Shown piece by piece: positions 38,151 to 48,021 of a DNA stretch of 64,000 nucleotides. Position numbers and translations under genes: made by a program. The notes beneath the pieces were generated by a model that saw nothing but the letters and a program-made list of their open reading frames with translations, did not search any database and had not been told where the DNA came from. Each line of letters begins with the position of its first letter. Positions within the stretch are counted from its first letter, which is position 1. Origin of the DNA: Cytophagales bacterium (GTDB taxonomy: Bacteria; Bacteroidota; Bacteroidia; Cytophagales; Spirosomataceae); the NCBI GenBank assembly GCA_013298025.1, contig JAAFJE010000004.1:1-64000 (forward strand). The letters run 5' to 3'.

Positions 38151-40478
38151 ATGAAAGCTCCTCTCTACTTATGGCTTATCGGACTCTTGTTGAGTTCTTT
38201 AACGCAGTCTTTGGCACAAGTCAAACGGGTGACGAATGCACAATCTACTACGCTTTCTAATGGCAAAGTTGCCCTTACGTTCAATCATCAGAATGCCGAT
38301 GTAACGGGCGTTTCGTTTGCCAATCATGAAAATATTTTAGGAAAAAATGGTCGCTTTTATCTGTTAGGTCCAGGTTTTTCGATGTCACCAAGTACCTTTC
38401 GGGTAATAAGAGATACGCCAGCATTGGTAGAAATTGCTTTTTATCATGAAGCCAGTAATCATTTCCAGTATGATTTACACTATGTAATGACCCAAGATTC
38501 GCCGGGCGTTTATTGCTTTTTGGTACAAACCCATCAAAAAGGCGACAGCACAGGTGACTACGGACAAACCCGTTTTGGGATTCGTGCCGACGAACAACTT
38601 TTTGATTATCATTTGGTTAGAGATGATATACAAGGTGCAATGCCACCGATGCGTATGCTTACCCAAGAAATACAAGACTGGACTTACCGCCTGCCCGACA
38701 GCAGTGTTTATACCAAATACGATTACAGCGACTATATAGAAGGGCGTTATGTGCATGGCATGGCTGGGCGGTCGTCGGGTTTGGGAATGTTTATCATCCA
38801 AGCCTCGCATGAGTACCTCAACGGTGGCCCAACCAAGCAATACAATACCGTACACAGCACGCCTTTTTTGATGAATATGTTCAATTGTGGGCATTATTTA
38901 CTAGACAAACGCAAGGGCGATAACCTGATTGCAGGACAGTGGACAAAGGTAAATGGCCCATTTTTGATTTATTTCAACCAAGGAAAAAACATAGCGGCTC
39001 TTTGGAAAGATGCCAAGCAAAAAGCCAATGCCGAACAAAAACAATGGCCTTATTCTTGGATGCAACACGCTGATTATCCAATAAATAGGGGAGAGGTAAA
39101 AGGGCGATTGTTACAAGGACAAAAGCCTCAAGCCAATGCCCGTGTGATATTGGCAGCACCTCACCACGACTGGCAGGCACAAGCACAAGGATATATGTAT
39201 AGCGGTCGTACACAAGCCGATGGTACATTTAGCCTCAATCAAGTGCGGGCTGGGCATTACACGTTGTACGTTGTGCCAGATGACACAATGGAAGAATTTC
39301 GCTTTGATAATATTACGGTCGAAGCAGGGCAAAGCCTTGCTTTAGGTGATGTATCGGTGCAAACAAAGCAACAAGGAATAACGCTTTGGCAACTAGGCAA
39401 AGCCGACCGCACTACGCAGGGATTTGCCATGAGCGAAAGAAAAAGGAATTATCAAAGTTTTCAAGAAACACCTGAAAACCTTGATTTTTATATCGGTAAA
39501 AACCCAACAAAAGCGTGGTATTATGCCCAAACGAAAAATGGCTCTTGGAATATTCATTTCGATTTGCCCGATACCCTTCGGCAATTGCGTGGCGAATGTA
39601 TCTTGACCTTGGGCATTGCTGGTGCTACCCGCAACGCCGCTCCCGAATGCTTAGTCAATGGCACAATGGTCGCCCAAAAAGCCTTTGGCAACGATGCAAG
39701 TATTTACCGTTCGGCTATGTTGGGTGGGTATTATCAACAATGGGAAATGCACTTTGAGGCAAGTCTATTGAAAAAGCAGGATAATGTTATCTCTTTTGTC
39801 ATGAAAAATCTCAAACATGGGGCTGGAATCATGTATGATGCCATTCGGTTGCAATATGACCCTAAGCAAAAACTGATTTTTCAAGATGATTTTTCGAGAA
39901 AAGCACTAGGCGAAAACTGGCTGGTAGAATGGGACGAAGCCCAAGGCTCGTCGGTTGGCTTGCAAGACGATAAGTTGCTACTCGATACGCAAGGAGGGGT
40001 GTCGGTATGGTTGAAGAAAGCGTTGCCGAAAAATGTAAGAATCGAATGTACACGCCAAGTATTGTTAGACGGAAAACCCAACGACCGCTTATCTGACCTG
40101 AATTTCTTTTGGCATTGTCCGAACCCCTTTTTTGAAAAACAACGCAAGGGCGATTTCGCTGCATACGACTCGCTGGCTTTGTATTATGTAGGTATTGGGG
40201 GCAATTACAATACTACTACTCGCTTACGCAAATACGATGGCAAAGGCGAACGGGTATTATGGCAGGAAAAAAACGATAAAGTCCATTTGCTTCAAGCCAA
40301 TACTGTTTACAAAATCGTGTTGGAAGTCATCAACGGACAAGTAGCGGTGTGGGTAAACAACCAGCTTTATTTTACACAGCAAGATGCTTCGCCATTGGCA
40401 GGAGGTTATTTTGCCATTCGTTCTACCAAATCTCGACAATGGATAGACGACGTAAAAATATATGAGGTGTTGGAGTGA
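38151..40478 (+). CDS. Rhamnogalacturonan lyase-like polysaccharide lyase (PL4-type architecture)
   Basis: N-terminal lyase domain, carboxypeptidase-like repeat (VKGRLLQGQKPQANARVIL...GTFSLNQVRAGHYTLYV), CBM-like C-terminus. Confidence 0.78.
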   Translation: MKAPLYLWLIGLLLSSLTQSLAQVKRVTNAQSTTLSNGKVALTFNHQNADVTGVSFANHENILGKNGRFYLLGPGFSMSPSTFRVIRDTPALVEIAFYHEASNHFQYDLHYVMTQDSPGVYCFLVQTHQKGDSTGDYGQTRFGIRADEQLFDYHLVRDDIQGAMPPMRMLTQEIQDWTYRLPDSSVYTKYDYSDYIEGRYVHGMAGRSSGLGMFIIQASHEYLNGGPTKQYNTVHSTPFLMNMFNCGHYLLDKRKGDNLIAGQWTKVNGPFLIYFNQGKNIAALWKDAKQKANAEQKQWPYSWMQHADYPINRGEVKGRLLQGQKPQANARVILAAPHHDWQAQAQGYMYSGRTQADGTFSLNQVRAGHYTLYVVPDDTMEEFRFDNITVEAGQSLALGDVSVQTKQQGITLWQLGKADRTTQGFAMSERKRNYQSFQETPENLDFYIGKNPTKAWYYAQTKNGSWNIHFDLPDTLRQLRGECILTLGIAGATRNAAPECLVNGTMVAQKAFGNDASIYRSAMLGGYYQQWEMHFEASLLKKQDNVISFVMKNLKHGAGIMYDAIRLQYDPKQKLIFQDDFSRKALGENWLVEWDEAQGSSVGLQDDKLLLDTQGGVSVWLKKALPKNVRIECTRQVLLDGKPNDRLSDLNFFWHCPNPFFEKQRKGDFAAYDSLALYYVGIGGNYNTTTRLRKYDGKGERVLWQEKNDKVHLLQANTVYKIVLEVINGQVAVWVNNQLYFTQQDASPLAGGYFAIRSTKSRQWIDDVKIYEVLE

Positions 40479-40506
40479 AAAATGGTGTTTTAAACCTTAG
40501 ATTTTC

Positions 40507-40545
40507 GATTGAATTAGGGTAAAATCATTTTACCCTAATTCAATC
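40507..40545. terminator. Bidirectional terminator between convergent genes
   Basis: GATTGAATTAGGGTAAAA-TCA-TTTTACCCTAATTCAATC, 18-bp perfect arms. Confidence 0.7.
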
Positions 40546-40573
40546 AATATAGCATCAAGCCACGAACGCTATT

Positions 40574-41383
40574 TTATACAACAGCTTGGCGTACTCGAAC
40601 GAGTTTTTCTAATAATTCTTCTAATTTATCTAAAGGCAACATATTCGCTCCGTCAGATTTGGCGATGGCAGGGTTTGGATGCGTTTCGATAAATAGCCCA
40701 TCAGCACCTACGGCAATCGCCGCTTTGGCAATGGTTTCAATCATTTTGGGCTGTCCGCCTGTAACGCCCGAAGTTTGGTTAGGTCTTTGTAAAGAGTGCG
40801 TACAGTCCATTACCACAGGCACGCCATGTGCTTGCATTTCAGGAATGTTACGATAATCAACCACCAAGTCGCCATAGCCAAAAGAATTGCCACGGTCTGT
40901 CAAAAATACTTGTGCCGAAGGGTTTTCATGCAAGATTTTTTCAACGGCAAATTTCATGGAAACGCCTGCCATGAATTGTCCTTTTTTGATATTGACCGCC
41001 TTGCCTGTACGAGCAGCAGCAGCTAACAAATCGGTTTGGCGACACAAAAACGCTGGAATTTGTAGCACGTCCACATACTTGGCAGCCATTTCTGCCTCTT
41101 GCGATTCGTGAATATCGGTAACAGTTGGCAAGTCGTAATGATGACCAATTTCTTGTAAAATTTCCAAAGCAGCGATGTCGCCGATGCCTGTAAAAGAATC
41201 TAATTTTGTACGGTTAGCCTTGCGGTACGAACCTTTGAAAATATAAGGAATACCAAATTGGTCGGTGATACCTTTGATTTTTTCAGCAATTTCAAAAGCC
41301 AAATCACGGCTTTCAATGGCACAACTTCCTGCCATGAGGAAGAAATTATTGTTTTCGGTATGTTTTAATTTGGGGATGTTCAT
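40574..41383 (-). CDS. kdsA: 3-deoxy-8-phosphooctulonate synthase
   Basis: MAGSCAIESRDLAFEIAEKIK, FKGSYRKANRTKLDSFTGIG, ETHPNPAIAKSDGANMLPL; start at MNIPKL. Confidence 0.95.
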   Translation of the reverse strand: MNIPKLKHTENNNFFLMAGSCAIESRDLAFEIAEKIKGITDQFGIPYIFKGSYRKANRTKLDSFTGIGDIAALEILQEIGHHYDLPTVTDIHESQEAEMAAKYVDVLQIPAFLCRQTDLLAAAARTGKAVNIKKGQFMAGVSMKFAVEKILHENPSAQVFLTDRGNSFGYGDLVVDYRNIPEMQAHGVPVVMDCTHSLQRPNQTSGVTGGQPKMIETIAKAAIAVGADGLFIETHPNPAIAKSDGANMLPLDKLEELLEKLVRVRQAVV

Positions 41384-41391
41384 GGTACTGA

Positions 41392-41943
41392 TTAATGACA
41401 AATTGCGTCTAAATCGCAAGTGTCTGTTTGAGAATCGTTTGAGATATAATTACGTATTTTGTTTTGTGGAATTTTTCTGGGATTGGTCGGGACTTTAAAT
41501 AAAGGAACTGATGAGTACAATATTGGAATAAACTCAGGTTTAACTTCTTCAAAATCCGCTTGAAACATCCGTTGGGCAGTACTTACGATAAAATTTGCAA
41601 ATATTTTTCCTGCTTCAATTTGGTCTGCACTATTGCCTTTATTGCCTGATTTAAGGTTGCAGATAATGACAAATAGCCTATCTTTTTTTACATAAAAAAG
41701 GATAAAATCAGCCATACTTTTTACACCAGAAATATCATTCAAGAAAGGAAGTTTATCTTTTATTTCTTGCCCATTTTTCTTGGGAAATTTATCAAACTTA
41801 TACACTAAAACATCGCCCGTTTTTTGGATTTTAGCTTTAGCACATTTGGCTTTTTTGTTATCTTCTCTGAGTTCAAATACATCTCCAGATACATTTTCCT
41901 TGTATCCAGAGAATATCATTTCTTCGATACGTTGTAGAATCAT
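41392..41943 (-). CDS. Hypothetical protein, partner of upstream AAA ATPase; possible PD-(D/E)xK-like fold
   Basis: 183 aa; MADFILFYVKKDRLFVIICNLKSGNKGNSADQIEAGKIFANFIV resembles D...(E/N)xK nuclease core; 2 nt after the ATPase stop. Confidence 0.55.
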   Translation of the reverse strand: MILQRIEEMIFSGYKENVSGDVFELREDNKKAKCAKAKIQKTGDVLVYKFDKFPKKNGQEIKDKLPFLNDISGVKSMADFILFYVKKDRLFVIICNLKSGNKGNSADQIEAGKIFANFIVSTAQRMFQADFEEVKPEFIPILYSSVPLFKVPTNPRKIPQNKIRNYISNDSQTDTCDLDAICH

Positions 41944-41945
41944 GG

Positions 41946-43364
41946 TTAATCAAAAAGGGTAAAAAAGATTTCTTCTGAGGCATTATTCAAATGATTAATT
42001 TCCTCGTCAATCGTATTTACTTCAAAACCAGTTTCAGATACTTCTATAGTATGATTTTTGTTGTTTTTGAAAAGATAAGCTCCAATTCTATGATAATCAA
42101 TTAATTGACTTTCTTTATAGCCATATTTGTCGATTAATGGTTTTGCTTTTTCTCCGCCTGATTTTAGCATGATTAAATTATTGATTTCTCGAATAATATA
42201 ATCACTGTGTGTACTAATCATCACTTTAAAGCCGTGATTGATGATTTCTCCGATGAGCCGAGCTACTTTCCGCTGGTTATCAGGGTGAAGGTTTAATTCG
42301 GGTTCATCAATAATGATAAAATCGCCTTTCTGAGCCAAATGTCTAAAGTAAAACACTAAATTAGCAAGCGACTTCACAATGGAAGCCGTTAGGTGAATGC
42401 TAAGGTTTTTTGCTTTTGATTTATGAGGGCTGTATTGTACTTCTCCTTCTTTGGACGTAGTAATTTTTCCATCTAAAAGAACCTCTTCGATTCTATCAGC
42501 TAAGAAACCATATTCACTTTTATGTCGAGATAAATTGGCTAAATCTTCGGCAATGGCTAAACTATCACGAATGGGAAGCGGATAGCGTTGAAGTTTACCA
42601 ATTAATTGATTGATATTGCCGTTTTTCGTATCTCTTACTTCTAATAATTTGTCAATAATCGTGTTTCGCTTGATAGATAATTCTTTACTAAAAATGTTGA
42701 TGGCACTTCTCTCGGCAGTATTGATATAAATGGTTTTGATGTAAAAATCAAGAATATGCTCAGTGAGTAAACCTGTGATACTCATCCCTAAGTGTTCAAG
42801 GAAAGAATTATGAAGGAAATCATCGGTATGACCATCAGTAAGAACATTGATATAAATAAACTCGTCGTTTTCTTTCTTTGAAATGTTGATGTTATTTTTT
42901 GAAGGAAAGGAAAAATAAGTGTCTTCTTGAAAAAAGATTTTTTTCCCCTTGATAAAATCTTGTAATTCTTTTGTATCAACAGCAATCTCTAGCTGAGATT
43001 TTTCAAAATTGGCTTGCTCCGCAGCAAATATATGAGGAAGTTGAGCTGGAAAGATTATTTTAATATGTTCCCAGATTATATCCAGCATTTTCTCAACAAG
43101 GGTATCAATATTTATTTTACACTCAAGAGGGTTGTTTTTCGTTTCCGCATTGAGTAGCGTTGAAATAGTATTATCAATATCAATTTTAGTGAAAAGGTTT
43201 AAAAGAGTCCTTCTATTGTCTTTTAGCGTATCAAAAAAGCCATAAACCGTATAAGCCGCATACGTTTTACCCGTGTTGTTGGGACCAGCCAAAATGATTA
43301 AATCTTTCGATAAATCCATTTCTGCTTGTTTGAGTGTACCGATATTTTTTAGCTTTAATTTCAT
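41946..43364 (-). CDS. AAA family ATPase, OLD/AAA_15-like (ABC-type fold)
   Basis: LIILAGPNNTGKTYAAYTVYG Walker A; FIIIDEPELNLHPDNQRKVARLIGEIINHGFKVMISTHSDYIIREIN. Confidence 0.88.
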   Translation of the reverse strand: MKLKLKNIGTLKQAEMDLSKDLIILAGPNNTGKTYAAYTVYGFFDTLKDNRRTLLNLFTKIDIDNTISTLLNAETKNNPLECKINIDTLVEKMLDIIWEHIKIIFPAQLPHIFAAEQANFEKSQLEIAVDTKELQDFIKGKKIFFQEDTYFSFPSKNNINISKKENDEFIYINVLTDGHTDDFLHNSFLEHLGMSITGLLTEHILDFYIKTIYINTAERSAINIFSKELSIKRNTIIDKLLEVRDTKNGNINQLIGKLQRYPLPIRDSLAIAEDLANLSRHKSEYGFLADRIEEVLLDGKITTSKEGEVQYSPHKSKAKNLSIHLTASIVKSLANLVFYFRHLAQKGDFIIIDEPELNLHPDNQRKVARLIGEIINHGFKVMISTHSDYIIREINNLIMLKSGGEKAKPLIDKYGYKESQLIDYHRIGAYLFKNNKNHTIEVSETGFEVNTIDEEINHLNNASEEIFFTLFD

Positions 43365-43373
43365 GATAGAAAG

Positions 43374-44390
43374 TTAAATATAATTCACTTCTGGACTCAA
43401 TTTTATTCCAAATTTATCCAAAACAGATTGCTGTACTTTTTCGGCTAATTTCTTTATTTCATTACCATTTCCACCGCCATAATTGACCAACACTAAGGCT
43501 TGCTTGGCGTGAACGCCAATTTGTCCATCTCTAAATCCTTTCCAACCTGCTTGCTCTATTAGCCAACCTGCTGGCACTTTTACCGTCGTTTCGTTGATAG
43601 GATAACTCGGCAACGTAGGAAAAGATTCGATTAACGTTTTGTATTGTGTAAGCGAAATTTCTGGATTTTTAAAGAAACTTCCCGAATTACCTATTTCGGC
43701 TGGGTCTGGCAATTTACTTTTACGAATGGCAATCACGGCATCGCTGATTGCTTTGATAGAAAGCTCCGTTACGTTCATTTCGGCTAAGGTTTTTTGAATA
43801 TCGCCGTAAGCCGTTTTAAAAGTGGGTACTTTATGTAAACGAAAAGTAACTGAAACAATCACATATTTTCCTTTCAAGGTGTGCTTGAAAACGCTTTCAC
43901 GATAACCAAACTGGCAATCGGCTAAAGTAAAGGTTTCAATCTCAAGCGTTTCCAGATTGAGGGCTTGCAACTCGTGAAAAATGTCTTTGATTTCTACACC
44001 ATAAGCCCCGATATTTTGCATAGGAGCAGCCCCAACCGTACCCGGAATCAGCGATAGGTTTTCGATGCCTGCGTAATGATTCTCCACACAAAACATCACG
44101 AATTGATGCCAAATTTCGCCTGCTCCAGCTTGGATAAGTACATGGTTTTCGTCTTCAAAAATCTTTTCTTTGCCTTTCAATGCAATTTTTACGACCAATC
44201 CTTCGTAGTTTTTTGTCAGTAAAAGGTTACTTCCTCCACCCAAAAAAAGCTTTTCCACGGCGTGAAAAGCGGGGTTTTGAAGTGCATTTTTTAATTCATC
44301 GACGGTACTTACTTCCACAAAGTAGCGTGCGGTGGCTTCTAATCCGAAAGTATTGTAGGGTTTTAAAGAAACATTTTCTTGAATATTCAT
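43374..44390 (-). CDS. murB: UDP-N-acetylmuramate dehydrogenase
   Basis: LGGGSNLLLTKNYEGLVVKI, IPGTVGAAPMQNIGAYGVEIKD, GNSGSFFKNP. Confidence 0.96.
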   Translation of the reverse strand: MNIQENVSLKPYNTFGLEATARYFVEVSTVDELKNALQNPAFHAVEKLFLGGGSNLLLTKNYEGLVVKIALKGKEKIFEDENHVLIQAGAGEIWHQFVMFCVENHYAGIENLSLIPGTVGAAPMQNIGAYGVEIKDIFHELQALNLETLEIETFTLADCQFGYRESVFKHTLKGKYVIVSVTFRLHKVPTFKTAYGDIQKTLAEMNVTELSIKAISDAVIAIRKSKLPDPAEIGNSGSFFKNPEISLTQYKTLIESFPTLPSYPINETTVKVPAGWLIEQAGWKGFRDGQIGVHAKQALVLVNYGGGNGNEIKKLAEKVQQSVLDKFGIKLSPEVNYI

Positions 44391-44537
44391 CGAAACTGGG
44401 GCATAAAAATGCTTATAACATAATTTTGAGTCAACAAAGTTACAATCCTAGCAGGGCTTTTCCATTTTTTTATTAAAATTGTATCTCTAAGTCAAGTGCC
44501 TAAGTTAGCACGTTTTTCACAAACCGACACATATCAA

Positions 44538-45110
44538 ATGAAACATACCTTTTATTGCCTCGTACTTGGGTGTATTGTCTTGTTGCAAGGATGTAGCCCT
44601 GCCGTGACGACCAGCCAAGGAAGTAATACCGACGCTAACAAAACGAATACGAACAAACACAAAGAAAGTAGTTTTGTGCAAGATTTGACGACTTACCGAC
44701 CTGTATTTAGTGAGCCAATAACGCCACAAAACACCGTTGCCTCGCCAAGCAAGAGCATTGTGTTTGATAAAAAAGAAGCGTCGAAGGCGGTTAACAAGCG
44801 TTTAGACCCTATTTTAGATACGCTTGCTGCACGCAACAAAGGTATCAAATACGCCAATGGCTTTCGCATACAGATTTATGTAGGCAACGACAAGCGAGCC
44901 GCCGACGAAGCGAAAATCTTTACCTACCAGACTTTCCCCGAAATATTTCCTTATTTGGTGTATCAGCAACCTGTATATAAGGTAAAAGTAGGCGATTTTT
45001 TGAATAGAATGGATGCCGAACGCTATTGTGCTACTATCCGAGATAGCTATCCTTCGGCCATGATTTTGCCCGATAAAGTAGAAATCAAAAAAAGTATGTT
45101 GGTGAAATAA
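44538..45110 (+). CDS. SPOR-domain lipoprotein
   Basis: Lipobox-like VLLQGCSP; GFRIQIYVGNDKRAADEAK...VYKVKVGDFLNRMDAERYC SPOR pattern. Confidence 0.85.
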   Translation: MKHTFYCLVLGCIVLLQGCSPAVTTSQGSNTDANKTNTNKHKESSFVQDLTTYRPVFSEPITPQNTVASPSKSIVFDKKEASKAVNKRLDPILDTLAARNKGIKYANGFRIQIYVGNDKRAADEAKIFTYQTFPEIFPYLVYQQPVYKVKVGDFLNRMDAERYCATIRDSYPSAMILPDKVEIKKSMLVK

Positions 45111-45114
45111 AGGT

Positions 45115-45164
45115 AAAAAGCCACAATGCTCCTTACGCATACGTTGGTAGCATTGTGGCTTTTT
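45115..45164. terminator. Bidirectional intrinsic terminator between convergent genes
   Basis: AAAAAGCCACAATGCT...AGCATTGTGGCTTTTT 16-bp perfect arms. Confidence 0.85.
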
Positions 45165-45182
45165 ACTTTTCCCAAACGAGCG

Positions 45183-46547
45183 TTAAATTGTTTGGGAAAA
45201 TAGTTGATGTGTCGGATTTTCTCGCATCATGCGTTTGTCGAATGCCATACAAATATTCCGAACAAAAGCTTTGCCTGCTTCAAGTACCACAACCGAATGC
45301 TCCTGTACTTCAATGAGTTGGTCGTCTATAAAAGGCTGTAAGCGTTGCTGCAAAGCGGCTCGTTCTTCGCTTGTCCAGTCGGTTGCTTGCCATTGAGTAG
45401 CAAACCGACAGATTAAATTTAAAATTTGCGTTCTGATAAAAAGGTCTTCTGCTGTGAGAATATGTCCTCGCAACAAAGGTAACTCTCCTTTTGCGAGTAA
45501 TTCAACATAGCTTTCTATGTCTTTTACATTTTGGGCGAAGGCTGTCCAAGCATCACTAATCGACGATACGCCCAAGCCAATCAAGACTTTCGTTTGGGTT
45601 GTGGTGTAGCCCATAAAATTGCGGTGCAATTGCCCCGTTTCTTTGGCCAGATACATCGAATCGCTGCTGAGGGCAAAGTGGTCCATTCCAATTTCATGGT
45701 AGCCATTGGCTTCCAACAGGGTTCTTCCGTGTTCGTAGAGGGCTCTTTTGAGTGCTGGACTAGGCAGGTCTTCGTCTTTAAAACCTCGTTGACCACTGCC
45801 TTTAATCCACGGAACATGGGCATAAGAATAAAACGCAATGCGGTCGGGTTTGAGTTGGATGGTTTTATGGATGGTATCGGTCATGCTGTCGATGCTTTGA
45901 AAGGGCAAGCCAAAAACTAAATCGTGGCTAATCGACTCATAACCTATTTTTCTACTAAGTTCGGTGACAGTCGCCACTTGTTGAAAAGTTTGAAAACGAT
46001 GAATCGCCGTTTGTACTTGTGCATCGTAGTCTTGTACGCCATAGCTCACCCGTCTAAAACCTAAGTCGTACAATACTTGCAGGTGCATGGCACTGGTATT
46101 GCTCGGATGTCCTTCAAAACCAAAGGCTATGTTGTCGGTTGTATCGGCATAAGCCAAGAGTCCTTGGATAAGCTTTTGGAGATTTTTCGGACTAAAAAAG
46201 CTAGGTGTACCACCGCCCAAATGAATTTCGGCAAGGCGAGGTTTTTCGGGTAAAACTTTCAAATACAATTGCCATTCTTTCAAAACTGCCTCAATATAAG
46301 GCTCTTCTACTTGGTGATTTTTAGTAATGCGTTTGTTACAACCACAAAAAGTACACAAACTTTCGCAGTAAGGTAAGTGAATGTACAAACTAATGCCTTC
46401 GGTAGCATTGCTGCCAACAAAAGTATCTTGCAGGCGACTGAGCCATGCGGTGCTACTAAAAGTATCGGCTTGCCAAAAAGGAACAGTCGGATAACTGGTA
46501 TAGCGTGGGCCTGGTACGTTATATTTTTGGATAAGTTGCTGCGTCAT
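45183..46547 (-). CDS. hemN: Oxygen-independent coproporphyrinogen III oxidase
   Basis: GPRYTSYPTVPFW; SLYIHLPYCESLCTFCGCN radical SAM motif; EIHLGGGTPSF. Confidence 0.94.
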   Translation of the reverse strand: MTQQLIQKYNVPGPRYTSYPTVPFWQADTFSSTAWLSRLQDTFVGSNATEGISLYIHLPYCESLCTFCGCNKRITKNHQVEEPYIEAVLKEWQLYLKVLPEKPRLAEIHLGGGTPSFFSPKNLQKLIQGLLAYADTTDNIAFGFEGHPSNTSAMHLQVLYDLGFRRVSYGVQDYDAQVQTAIHRFQTFQQVATVTELSRKIGYESISHDLVFGLPFQSIDSMTDTIHKTIQLKPDRIAFYSYAHVPWIKGSGQRGFKDEDLPSPALKRALYEHGRTLLEANGYHEIGMDHFALSSDSMYLAKETGQLHRNFMGYTTTQTKVLIGLGVSSISDAWTAFAQNVKDIESYVELLAKGELPLLRGHILTAEDLFIRTQILNLICRFATQWQATDWTSEERAALQQRLQPFIDDQLIEVQEHSVVVLEAGKAFVRNICMAFDKRMMRENPTHQLFSQTI

Positions 46548-46694
46548 ACGTTGCTGAGAATTTCTTCAAAACTAGCGTGTAGGTCAACAGGCGAAAATGA
46601 TAATTATCATGAAAAAAGCTAAGGAAACTTACTTTCAAGCCAATGTAGGGCATGGAAGCGGTGTGAAGGCAAGCATTTTTCCGTTTCTAACAAT

Positions 46695-46702
46695 TACCTT
46701 TG
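46695..46702 (+). promoter_or_regulatory. Bacteroidota-type -7 box (TAnnTTTG)
   Basis: TACCTTTG 28 nt upstream of the preferred start 46730. Confidence 0.5.
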
Positions 46703-46729
46703 CAAAAAATTAGGATTTATCAGAAAAAT

Positions 46730-47266
46730 ATGCGTAAATTATCTATGGACGAGCTCAATCGCTTGTCGGCAGAAGACTTCAAAACAAGCGAAAAGTTTCC
46801 TTTCGTATTGGTTTTAGACGACATCAGAAGCATGAACAACGTGGGTTCGGTGTTTAGAACAGCCGATGCCTTTAAGGCCGAAAAAATATATTTGTGTGGT
46901 ATTACGGCAACGCCCCCCCACCGAGAAATACAAAAAACTGCCCTCGGTGCCGACGAAACGGTGGCTTGGGAATATGCCTCTGACGTAACGGCGTTGGTGA
47001 CAACCCTGCAAGCCCAAGGCTATATCGTTATGGCGATAGAACAGGTGTCTTCGAGCGTTTCCTTGCTCGACTTTAAGGCAATACCCCAACAAAAATATGC
47101 TTTTGTGTTTGGAAATGAAGTTTTTGGCGTAAACGAAAAAGTGGTGCAGCAAGCCAATCATTGCCTAGAAATTCCGCAGTTTGGTACAAAACATTCGCTC
47201 AATGTGTCGGTGACGGCAGGCATTGTTTGTTGGGATTATGTTAGCAAGGTGATGCAACAAGGATAG
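46730..47266 (+). CDS. TrmH/SpoU family RNA methyltransferase
   Basis: FVLVLDDIRSMNNVGSVFRTADAF; FVFGNEVFGVNEKVV; IPQFGTKHSLNVSVTAGIV. Confidence 0.92.
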   Translation: MRKLSMDELNRLSAEDFKTSEKFPFVLVLDDIRSMNNVGSVFRTADAFKAEKIYLCGITATPPHREIQKTALGADETVAWEYASDVTALVTTLQAQGYIVMAIEQVSSSVSLLDFKAIPQQKYAFVFGNEVFGVNEKVVQQANHCLEIPQFGTKHSLNVSVTAGIVCWDYVSKVMQQG

Positions 47267-47517
47267 TGTTGGGTGGCACTATTTGTAATCAAGTAATCGT
47301 GTAAAGTGAGCGTTGATGTATTGATTGTTTTAAATTATTGAAAATCAGTATTTTAAAATATAAAGTCGAAATTTGCAATTCAAGATTTAAACTGAGGTAT
47401 GTTAAATTTTGACCTAAAATGAGAAACTTAACAGAAAAAACTTTTGAAAAGTTAGGCATTTTTATACCTTCGACCATATTTAATAATTATTTAACAATAT
47501 TTTAATATTAGTACATT

Positions 47518-47859
47518 ATGAAAGCTGATAAAAAGCAATTAGTTGAAGACATAACTGCCCTTGTACTCTCTAAACTGAATGGTTTAACAGAAAAAAGTGC
47601 AAAAAAATTGGTTAAAACTGTCGATAAGTCGGCGGAGGAAATTGTAAAAAAATTCGCTAAACTTCAAAAAGAAGAAGAAGAAGCCAAAGAAAAAGCGGCT
47701 AAAAAAGCCTTAGAAAAAGCCCAGTCGAAGGCTGAAAAAGCCGCCAAAGCTAAGGCAAAAGAAGCCGAAAAAGCAACGTTCGATGCCAAAGTAGCCCTTA
47801 TCACTTCGGCTCCTGTGGTTATCGACAACTCAAAAGAGGATGCCGAAGACGACGAGTAG
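47518..47859 (+). CDS. Lys/Ala/Glu-rich protein, histone H1-like low-complexity, hypothetical
   Basis: 113 aa; EEEEAKEKAAKKALEKAQSKAEKAAKAKAKEAEKATFDAK with acidic C-tail. Confidence 0.7.
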   Translation: MKADKKQLVEDITALVLSKLNGLTEKSAKKLVKTVDKSAEEIVKKFAKLQKEEEEAKEKAAKKALEKAQSKAEKAAKAKAKEAEKATFDAKVALITSAPVVIDNSKEDAEDDE

Positions 47860-47899
47860 TCTGCCTTTCATCCTAGCCATAGCAGGTTTGTCCTGATAA

Positions 47900-47946
47900 A
47901 ATAAGCGTCTATCAAAAAAAAATATCTTTTTTGATAGACGCTTATT
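47900..47946. terminator. Long perfect hairpin after the H1-like gene
   Basis: AATAAGCGTCTATCAAAAAA / TTTTTTGATAGACGCTTATT, 20-bp perfect arms. Confidence 0.75.
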
Positions 47947-48021
47947 GTTTTGTACTGTAATTCTTGGCTTTTCTTTGCGACTAAGCCTACAGATTATCTC
48001 CAAAACTAAAACGTTCATGCT

